In this document: positions 1 through 7,400 of the stretch, in pieces
How positions within the stretch are numbered: the first letter of the stretch is position 1
How the letters are laid out: each line of letters starts with the position of its first letter
From: CAZTVF01 sp964616985
Lineage (GTDB): Bacteria > Planctomycetota > Phycisphaerae > SM23-33
Direction of reading: 5' to 3'
DNA: 32,906 nt
NCBI GenBank assembly: GCA_964616985.1
Contig: CAZTVF010000058.1
Coordinates: 1-32,906 of the forward strand
Made by a program: the position numbers and the translations under genes
The notes under the pieces: model-generated
What the model was told of the DNA's origin: nothing
Seen by the model: the letters and a program-made list of their open reading frames with translations, nothing else
Databases searched by the model: none

Positions 1-47
1 TCTCCTGTGGTGCGGCTGTCAGCGTTCTTTGTCGTGATGTGGCGGGT

Positions 48-156
48 GGCGGCCTTCCGAGGCCGCCGCCCTCAGAGCGTTCTTGGCGGCGGCCTGGGAA
101 GGCCGCCACCCCATCCACCCTGCCAGCGTTCTTGGCGGCGGCCTGGGAAGGCCGCC
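48..156. repeat. Three palindromic repeat units (REP/BIME-like family 1)
   Basis: Three copies of a 20-base palindrome lie at 48-67, 88-107 and 137-156. The consensus GGCGGCCTGGGAAGGCCGCC folds as an 8-bp stem with a 4-base loop. The first copy is inverted relative to the second (loop TCCG instead of TCCC), giving a mirrored pair. The second and third copies form a direct repeat of about 43 bases that includes the flanks AGCGTTCTTGGC and CCCCATCCAC and differs at one internal base. More copies occur at 14884-14944 and 26373-26434. The rest of 1-330 shows no convincing gene apart from the promoter at 279-306. Confidence 0.85.
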
Positions 157-278
157 GCCCCATCCACTGACGGCAGACAACACCGCGCCTGTCCCATTGA
201 AGCCTGCGGGCGGGGGAATGTCGAGCGGTTTTCGAAGGCCACGCGCAGGCGAGGGCCGGTGCGAAGGTAGCGACCTTG

Positions 279-306
279 TTGACGTGTGCGCCGGCGGTGA
301 TAGAAT
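279..306 (+). promoter_or_regulatory. Sigma70-type promoter of the URO-D family gene
   Basis: A TTGACG -35 box (279-284) and a TAGAAT -10 box (301-306) are separated by 16 bases. Transcription would start near 313, giving a leader of about 18 bases that contains the ribosome binding site AGGAGA at 319-324, six bases before the ATG at 331. Confidence 0.6.
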
Positions 307-330
307 CGCCACACCTTTAGGAGATGTCCC

Positions 331-1347
331 ATGAGTTACGAACGCGGCATGGCGGCGTTTAATCTGCAGGCCCCGGCGGAGATCCCGCACACGCAATACA
401 TCACGCACCCCCAGTGGCTCAAGCATGTCCAGCAGAAGCAGGGCAAGCCCAACGCCGGGTGGGACCAGCTGCTCGATTTCGATTTCATCTGGTCGGTCGA
501 CACGCCGTCCATCGCCCGCGGCCGGTGGACCGACATGGGCCACGCCGTCTTCCAGGCCGACGGCAGCGACTACCGCCAGCCCAAGGACTCGCCCTGGGCC
601 GACATCGAGGACATCTACAACCTCGACCCGCTGAAGGAATACGGCCCCGTGGACGAGGAGGCCCAGACGGCGAAGTATGCCGACTGGTGGGCGAAGGTGT
701 CCAAGGGCGACCACGTGATCACCGGCGGCACGTACAACTCCGTCGTCAGCTGGGCCATCGCCGCCTTCGGGTGGGAGAACCTGCTGGTGGCGGCCGGGGC
801 CGATCCGCAGCGATTCGGCGAACTGCTGAATCGCTGGAGCGATTATCTCATGGCCTACGTCCGCTCGTGGGCCCGCACGGGGCTGGAGGTGTACCACACG
901 CACGACGACATGGTGTGGACGGCCGGGGCGATCTTCAAGCCCGAGTTCTATCGCCAGTACGTCTTCCCCAACTACAAAAAGCAGTGGGAGGTGGTGAAGA
1001 ACGCGGGCAAGAAGGTGATCTTCACCTCCGACGGCTGCTATACGGAATTCGTCGACGACATCGCCGCCGCCGGCACGGACGGCTTCATCTTCGAGCCGAC
1101 GACGGACCTCGAGTTGATCTGCCGCAAGTACGGCAAGACGCACGTGATCATCGGCAACGCCGACTGCCGCATCCTCACCTTCGGCACGCGCCAGGAGACG
1201 GTGAAGGAAGTCGAACGCTGCATGAACACCGGCCGCAATTGCCCGGGCTTTTTCTTCGCCGTCGGCAACCACATCCCGCCCAACGTGCCGATCGAAAACG
1301 CCGAGGCGTGCATGGAGACCTACTTCGCGGAGCGGAGGCACAAGTAA
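331..1347 (+). CDS. Uroporphyrinogen decarboxylase (URO-D) family protein
   Basis: This 338-aa soluble protein belongs to the URO-D superfamily of TIM barrels, which includes HemE and the corrinoid methyltransferases MtaA/CmuA. Visible family features are the FxPEFYRQYVFPNYKK-like helix in the middle, the following VIFTSDGC strand near residue 235, where MtaA-type members carry a zinc ligand motif, a GTDGFIFEP strand, and the C-terminal VGNHIPPNVPIEN segment that matches the usual loop before the last helix. It lacks the N-terminal substrate-binding residues I would expect of a true HemE, so a methyl-transfer or demethylation role is more likely than haem synthesis, but the substrate cannot be read from sequence. 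The start is well supported by AGGAGA six bases upstream. The gene stands alone, with its own promoter, and faces the ABC operon. Confidence 0.85.
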   Translation: MSYERGMAAFNLQAPAEIPHTQYITHPQWLKHVQQKQGKPNAGWDQLLDFDFIWSVDTPSIARGRWTDMGHAVFQADGSDYRQPKDSPWADIEDIYNLDPLKEYGPVDEEAQTAKYADWWAKVSKGDHVITGGTYNSVVSWAIAAFGWENLLVAAGADPQRFGELLNRWSDYLMAYVRSWARTGLEVYHTHDDMVWTAGAIFKPEFYRQYVFPNYKKQWEVVKNAGKKVIFTSDGCYTEFVDDIAAAGTDGFIFEPTTDLELICRKYGKTHVIIGNADCRILTFGTRQETVKEVERCMNTGRNCPGFFFAVGNHIPPNVPIENAEACMETYFAERRHK

Positions 1348-1353
1348 GCGTTC

Positions 1354-1535
1354 TTTCACCGCAGAGAACGCTGAGAACGCGGAGAGAAGAAACGGAAAGA
1401 GAGCGGGATTCAGGAAGATTCAGCTGATTTCAAGGGAGCTCTTCAATCCCTTGAATCCGTAGAATCATCCTGAATCCCGCTCTCTTTTTGCTTCCCTCTT
1501 TTATCTCTGCGTTCTCCGCGAACTCCGCGGTGAAA
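1354..1535. repeat. Long imperfect inverted repeat between convergent genes
   Basis: The left arm starts TTTCACCGCAGAGAACGC at 1354 and the right arm ends GCGTTCTCCGCGAACTCCGCGGTGAAA at 1535 in complementary orientation. The arms also share an inner AGAGAGCGGGATTCAGGA block (about 1398-1415) with its complement near 1468-1485, and a central CAAGGGA/TCCCTTG hairpin around 1431-1453. A transcript would form a stem of more than 70 base pairs with interruptions. It fills most of the space between the URO-D stop (1347) and the ATPase stop (1559), so it may act as a bidirectional terminator. It may equally be a small non-coding repeat element. Confidence 0.75.
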
Positions 1536-1558
1536 TCCCCGCCTGGAAGCAGCCGGCG

Positions 1559-2284
1559 CTACTCGACCTTGCCGATGCGGATGTCGAGGTTCTCGCGGGC
1601 CTCGAGGCGGTCGCGGCGGCCGTCCTTGATCCAGAGGATGCGGTCCGATTTGTCGAGCATCTTGTGATCGTGGGTGGCGGTGATGATGGTCACGCCCCTG
1701 TCGTCGCAGAGGCGGCGGAGGATGTTGATGATCTCCTCGCCGGTGTGCAGGTCCAGGTTGGCCGTCGGCTCGTCGGCGAGCATGATGCTGGTCATCTCGG
1801 CCAGGCCGCGGGCGATGGCGACGCGCTGCTGCTGGCCGCCGGAGAGTTCGCCGGGGCGGTGGTGCAGCCGGTGGCCCAGGCCTACGTCGGTGAGCACTTC
1901 GGTGGCCTGCGCCTCGGCCTCTTTATTCTCCATGCCCGAGAACAGGATCGGCAGCATCACGTTCCGCAGAGCCGTCAGCGAGGGGATCAGGTTGAACGCC
2001 TGGAAGATGTAGCCGATGTGGTGATTGCGGAAATAGGACAGCTGCGAGCTGGTCTGCTCGCGCAGGTTCACGCCCGCGATGATGACGGTGCCCTGGGTGG
2101 GCTTGTCCAGCGCGCCGATCATGTTGAACAGCGTGCTCTTGCCCGAGCCCGAAGGACCCATCACCGAAAGATATTCGCCCTTGTATATGTCGAGGTCCAG
2201 GTCGCGCAGGGCGTAGACTTCTTCCTTGCCCATGCGGTACATCTTGCACAGGCCGCGGCACTCGACAATCGTCTCTTTGCTCAT
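1559..2284 (-). CDS. LolD/MacB-type ABC transporter ATP-binding protein
   Basis: This is a complete ATPase of about 241 aa that would power an FtsX-type permease at the inner membrane. It shows the Walker A motif GPSGSGKST, the Q-loop region YIFQAFNLIPSLTALRNV typical of the LolD/MacB/FtsE group, the signature LSGGQQQRVAIARG, the Walker B IMLADEPTANLD and the switch histidine in ATHDH. An upstream in-frame ATG at 2293 exists, but AGGA at about 2294-2297 is nine bases from the ATG at 2284 and only adjacent to the one at 2293, so 2284 is the better start. It is the last gene of the leftward set and is separated from the OPT-like gene by 132-141 bases holding a large hairpin. It could pair with the permease fused to the M28-like domain; a second, different ATPase is encoded at 9623-10420. 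Confidence 0.93.
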   Translation of the reverse strand: MSKETIVECRGLCKMYRMGKEEVYALRDLDLDIYKGEYLSVMGPSGSGKSTLFNMIGALDKPTQGTVIIAGVNLREQTSSQLSYFRNHHIGYIFQAFNLIPSLTALRNVMLPILFSGMENKEAEAQATEVLTDVGLGHRLHHRPGELSGGQQQRVAIARGLAEMTSIMLADEPTANLDLHTGEEIINILRRLCDDRGVTIITATHDHKMLDKSDRILWIKDGRRDRLEARENLDIRIGKVE

Positions 2285-2322
2285 ACTTGGCATTCCTATT
2301 ACCGTGAATCCTGAGTAATGCT

Positions 2323-2401
2323 TTGGCGGCGGCTCGTCCGTTCGGCGCTGTCAGGTCTTGGCCGCAACGCGACAGCGCCGAACGGACAAGCCGCCGCCCA
2401 A
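2323..2401. repeat. Large hairpin, repeat family 2 (copy 1)
   Basis: Two arms of about 30 bases (2323-2352 and 2371-2401) are complementary with one mismatch and one unpaired base; the shared core is CGTTCGGCGCTGTC. The 18-base loop is not conserved in the second copy at 28749-28814. It lies inside the leftward operon between the OPT-like gene and the last ATPase, where it could lower expression of the ATPase or protect the upstream message from 3' decay. Confidence 0.8.
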
Positions 2402-2425
2402 GCTCATCGAACAAGATCGACCACG

Positions 2426-4414
2426 CTAGAACGGGATCTTGATCACGCTCTTGGTCAGGAAGTTGAAGCCCACGGCGAGCATCGTCACCAGGCCCGCCCC
2501 GCAGCCGAAGCCGGCCGTGACCACCGGGGCGTATTGCCGCCACTTCATGCCCATGCGGCGCTCGAAGTGGAAGCGGGCCACGCAGGCGCCGATGAACTGC
2601 GGCACGATGCTGTGCATCGATTGCCCCAGCCCGCCGATCACGCCGTACACGAACATCACCGGCACGTTGAACGACCACAGCAGGGCGAAGAGGCTCACGC
2701 CGATCGTCGAGCCCGCGGCCAAGTACAGCGGGTTGAACGCCTCCTGGAACTGGCTGAACTTGCCCAGCGTGGCGCTGTAGATGATACACTGGTTGGAGGC
2801 ATTGAGTTCCCACATCATCTGTGCGAAGGGGTACTCGGGCCCGGGGATGGGCGCCAGCGACCAGATGAACTGGGCGAAGACGATCGAGGCCACCAGCACG
2901 ATCGGCACCAGCACGATCTCCGCCTTCCAGATCGACCAGAGCTTGGTGCCGGTGAGCTCGGCCTGGCGGTAGAAGACGGTGCCGGCGCCGTAGTCAGCCA
3001 TCGGCACGGGCAGGAACCAGATCTTGATGCCGGTGTAACCGCTCAGGAGGAAGGCCGCCTCTTTGACCATGGGGATCTGCACCGACTGCCCGGCCATGCC
3101 TTCTAGGCGGGCGGTGACGTAGCTGACCAGCGGCGTGTAGATGTAGGCGAAGAAGATCAGCACGAGCATCACGCCCGTGTCCCATTCGATGAGGTAGCCG
3201 CTGAGCAGGATGTAGCACAGCGTGGCGGTGACGTACACGCCGATGATGAACATGAAGTTGATGTCGCCGCGCTTGGGTTTCTCTGCCTGGGGCTCCAGGC
3301 TGATCGTCTGCTGCTGCAGGGCCATGTTCGCCTTGTGCGCCCGCAGGCTTCGGACGACCTGCCAGATACCCACGGCCGCCACGGCCAGCGAGACGCCGAT
3401 GGAGAAGCTGAAGTAGAAGTCGAGGCTGTTCTTGAACTGCGTCTGGATCGTGTTGTCGCCGGGGCGCCAGCTGGGCAGCAGGCCCCGATCCTGGAGGATG
3501 GGGTTGGCGATGCAGGTAACGATCATGGCCAGGAACGTGCCCAGCATCGCGTAGAACGGCAGCACCAGGCCGATCATGAACACGCCCAGGTCCAGCGTCA
3601 GGCCCGTGGCGACGGCCGGCAGCAGGTCGGCCGTGCGGGCCGAGAGATCAACGAACGGGATCGGCAGGATCTGGATGGGCGTGCCGAAGATGGCGCCCGA
3701 GATGGCCGGCAGGGCCGTGTAGACGAGGGCGAAGCACATGCCCAGCACGCCGCCGATGGAGAAGACCCTCCATCGCCAACCTTCCTTCGTCTGAGTCTTG
3801 GCGCCCTCCTCGCTCTGCTGCTCGACCAGGGCCATGATGCCCTGGGCCCCGATGGGGGCCAGGGGGAAGGGCAACTTTTCGATGTCGCTGGCGATTCGGA
3901 ACAGGCCGTACGTCAGCACCGTGCCGGAGAAACGCCCGACGATCGTGCCGAACAGCACCATGCCGATGGCGGGGTACCAGGCGGGATTGAAGAAGTTGCG
4001 CTGATCGAGCACGGCCGGGTCCGTCGGGGCCAGCCAGTACACCTGCGAGATGGCGTCGGTGAGGCCCGCCCCCGCGACGGCCTGGCTGCGGACGAAGAAC
4101 TGATTCCAGAGCATGCCCCCGAAGGGGTTGCCCATGGCGGCCGCCGACATGTAGAACAGCACGAACAGCTCGGGGCGCTTGATCTGCTTGTGGGCGCGAC
4201 GGGCGACTTCCAGGAAGAGGATGACGGTCACCCACTGGCTGGAGATGCCGCCGCCGGCCAGCAGGCCCATGTACATCGCCCCGGGCACCATCAGCAGCGC
4301 AATGAACGTCGCGCCGATCAGTGCGGTCCAGGTGAAGCCTTCCTCGAACGTCGAGGGCACCTGCATGAGGCTTCGGTACTGCTCCAGCTCCTTGTCCATT
4401 CGAATCGTACTCAC
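2426..4414 (-). CDS. OPT-like multi-pass membrane transporter
   Basis: This 662-aa protein has roughly 14-16 hydrophobic segments and resembles the oligopeptide transporter (OPT) superfamily or an OPT-related planctomycete family. The N-terminal YMGLLAGGGISSQW stretch parallels the OPT YxGLKxG motif, and the PFPLAPIGAQGIMAL segment near residue 190 parallels the conserved loop before OPT mid-helices. A hydrophilic segment near residues 355-380 (RAHKANMALQQQ...EKPKRGD) probably is a central cytoplasmic loop between two halves. The start is GTG at 4414, overlapping the TGA of the upstream permease gene by four bases (GTGA), which indicates translational coupling. OPT proteins usually import peptides or metal-peptide complexes, so its place beside ABC export-type modules is unusual. 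The family call is from motif impression only and needs a profile search. Confidence 0.6.
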   Translation of the reverse strand: MSTIRMDKELEQYRSLMQVPSTFEEGFTWTALIGATFIALLMVPGAMYMGLLAGGGISSQWVTVILFLEVARRAHKQIKRPELFVLFYMSAAAMGNPFGGMLWNQFFVRSQAVAGAGLTDAISQVYWLAPTDPAVLDQRNFFNPAWYPAIGMVLFGTIVGRFSGTVLTYGLFRIASDIEKLPFPLAPIGAQGIMALVEQQSEEGAKTQTKEGWRWRVFSIGGVLGMCFALVYTALPAISGAIFGTPIQILPIPFVDLSARTADLLPAVATGLTLDLGVFMIGLVLPFYAMLGTFLAMIVTCIANPILQDRGLLPSWRPGDNTIQTQFKNSLDFYFSFSIGVSLAVAAVGIWQVVRSLRAHKANMALQQQTISLEPQAEKPKRGDINFMFIIGVYVTATLCYILLSGYLIEWDTGVMLVLIFFAYIYTPLVSYVTARLEGMAGQSVQIPMVKEAAFLLSGYTGIKIWFLPVPMADYGAGTVFYRQAELTGTKLWSIWKAEIVLVPIVLVASIVFAQFIWSLAPIPGPEYPFAQMMWELNASNQCIIYSATLGKFSQFQEAFNPLYLAAGSTIGVSLFALLWSFNVPVMFVYGVIGGLGQSMHSIVPQFIGACVARFHFERRMGMKWRQYAPVVTAGFGCGAGLVTMLAVGFNFLTKSVIKIPF

Positions 4415-7400
4415 GAGGCCTCTCCAATGGTCGTGGGGTCAACCTGCTCCACGGGCAGGTGAGCGAGAGATTCCAGCGTCTTCTGGCGGTAGCGGTCGGT
4501 TACTTCCGTGGGCAGCGAGCGCCAGATCAGCAACTGCTTGCGGAGGTCATTGACGAACACGCGGTTGGCACGCTGCCAGTCGCCCTGGGCGCCGCTGAGG
4601 CGGGCGATCATGATCCGCACCTCGTCGATACCCTCGATGTCGCTGGGCTGGCTGAGCAGGGCGAAACGCTGGTTCACGCCCAGGTCGAACGGGGCCAGTG
4701 CCACCGTCGCACGAAGGCCCAGCATGTTGTTGTTCTTCTGGCGGAAGACGGCCGTGTCCGACGTGGCGAACACGCCCAGGGACGTGTCGCTGTAGTTGTC
4801 GAAGTGCCCCTTGAGGAACGTCACCACGCCCACGATGTCGTAGGCCGAGACGGTGAACGGGAACACCAGGTCGTAGAGGTTGCCCACCGGGTTGGGGATG
4901 CGCCACGCCCGCTGGATGCCCGGGTTGGCCGAACGCGAGGCCTTCAGCGCCGGGTAGATCGTGGAGACCAGCACCGTCGCCATCACGATCAGGATCGTCA
5001 CGATCGCGTTGGTGGAGCTGTAGTTCATCGTGGGCACCGAGAAGTTGAAGAGGGTGCTCAGCCACGCCAGCAGGCGTGCGACGATCTGGCCCAGCAGGTA
5101 GCCGCCCATGCCGCCGGTGACGGCGTAGACGGCGGCCTCGGCGAAGAACAGGCTGGCCACGTGCGGGGGGGCCAGGCCCAGCGAGCTGAACGTGTAGATT
5201 TCGCGTTCGCGGTCGCTGACGCTGCCCAGCATCGTGGCGAAAATGATCATGCCGCCCAGCAGCACCGGGATCAGCAGGTCCTTCCAGCCGCTGGCGCTGG
5301 TCAGGGTGGTGAAGTACAGCCGCGACACGCTGCCGCCCTCGCCGACGTAGGTGGGCAGCTTGGTGATCTTGGCGGCCCGCTGGCCGAGCTCGGCGATCCG
5401 CTGCGGCTGCGCGGGATACAGCGTGATGGAGCGGATCTTGCCGCCCATCCGGCGGGCGGACGCGTCGGAGACGATGACCACTTCGTCGGGGCTGTAGTTG
5501 ACGAACTGGTGGCTCTGCACGTCGGAGGTCTCGGTGACGGTGCTGGTCGTGGTGGTGGTCTGCGCGTCGCCGGACGACGACTGATAGTCGACGGGCATGA
5601 GGCTGGAGCCCTCGAGCATCGTCTGCGAGGCGATGGTCGAACGGGCCACGCCCGCATACACCATCGTGTAGCCGTACACCAGCAGGTTCTTCTTGCCGAC
5701 GTCGGCCTCCGTCAGGCCCAGCGTCTTGCGGTAGGCGTCGGAGAGGAACACGCCGTTCTGCTCCAGGAGCTCGAGCTTGCCGTCGAAGTGGTCGGCCAAC
5801 TGCTGGCGGCGGATGTCGATGGGGTTGAGGCCGATGGCGGCGGAGAAGGGCACGACCTGGTCGGGCTTCTCCAGCGTCAGCAGCGAGCGAAGCTCGGCGT
5901 TGTTTGCGGCGGCGGCGGCCTTGGCCTCGGCGGCCGTCGGCGCGATCCAGTAACGCGGGATGACGGTGGCCTCGTCCCAGAAGTGGCCGCGGAGGGTCTC
6001 GAAGCTGGCGTCACTCAGCGGCGCCCACAGCTGCTGGCGGATCAGGATGCGCGAATCGCCGCCGCTCATGGGGCCCAGGTAGTTGGAGCGCACGCCGTAT
6101 TCGCTGCCGAAGGAGGCGAAGGTGAGGATGGTGAACGTCAGCAGCACCACCGTGGCGGCCGTCAGCACGGTGCGGATGGGCCGGCGGCGCATCGTGGAGA
6201 TGCCCATGTTCACGGCGGCCATCATCGTGCTGAGACGCGAGACGTCGGCCGAGTGCACCGTGAGCGAGAGGCCCTGGGTCTTGCGGATCTCGGCCTGCAG
6301 CTTGCGGACCATGATGAAGATGACCAGCGTGCTGAGCAGGATGATCGTGAAGGCCAGGAAGATGATCACCGGCGTGGAGGCGATGCGGAAGGCCGGGTTC
6401 ACCAGATACAGCACGGCGAAGGTGAGCAGGAAGAACAGGCCGAACCACGCGATCTGGCGGTAGATGTGGGGCGTGCCGATCAGCAGGCGCTCCAGGGCGA
6501 AGGCAAACGGCATGGCCAGCAGCAGCAGGAGCACGACGGCGGTGACGAGGTCGTTGATGACGGCGACCAGCGGGGCGTACGCGCCGCGGGAATAGGCGGT
6601 GGCGGCGGCCAGGTCGCCCATGGGCTTCTGCAGCGAGGCGTTGGCGTCGGCCGTGCCCGAGGCGAGTGCCTCGAGCTGGCTGGCGCCGCGTTCCTCGATC
6701 TCCTTGGCCTCGCCCTGGAGAACCTCCAGCGAGCCCTGGTGGATGCGGACGCTGCGGAGGAGCTTGAGGCGATACTCGTTGAGGATGCGCAAATCGTGGG
6801 CGGTGAACTGGAGCGTCTTCGGGTGCTCGAACGGCTTGCGCAGCGAGATGCCGTCGCCGAGGTATTCCCGGGCGGTGTCGTTGTTGTGCAGGATGACCGC
6901 GCCGTTGAGGTTGAACAGCTTCATGCCCTTGGCGTCGTAGGGGGCGAAGAGCGTGAGCATGTTGCCCACCTCGCACGACAGCGACCGATCGCCCGGGAAG
7001 GCGGTGGCCGACTCGGGAATCTCACGCATCGCCAACGTCGTGCTCGACCCGCGATCGACTCCGTAGCCGACGACCGTCTTGGACAGGCAGCGGAACAGCT
7101 GCACGCTGGCCTTGGCGAGGTTGTCCTCGCCCTTGAGCGCGCCGGTGACGGCGCGGAACAGGCCGTTGTCGTCGTGCTTGGCCGCCCAGACGATCGGCTT
7201 GTCGTTGAGGTAGGTGGTGATGGAGTACGGCCCGGCGGCAAAGTTGCCGTTGGTGTTCGTCTTGTACATCAGCGCCGGCACGAACCCCGGCGGGATGGCC
7301 GAAGGCGCCATGGCCGACCAGTGGCCCGAGAGCACGGTGACGAAGCAGTCCTTGGCCGGGCGGGCCTGCAGGGCGTTGCCCGAACCCAGGATGCTGGGCC

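Noticed and set aside
48..156. CRISPR array suggested by regular repeats at the left edge
   Set aside because: Only three palindromic units, one inverted, with unlike spacers and no cas genes; they fit a REP-like family seen elsewhere in the window.
7..270. 87-codon frame at the left edge
   Set aside because: It runs through the three palindromic repeats, is dominated by Arg/Gly/Pro and has no ribosome binding site.
331..1347. Assignment of the URO-D family gene as hemE
   Set aside because: The N-terminal haem-pathway substrate motif is not seen and no other haem gene is near; a methyltransferase-like role is more likely.
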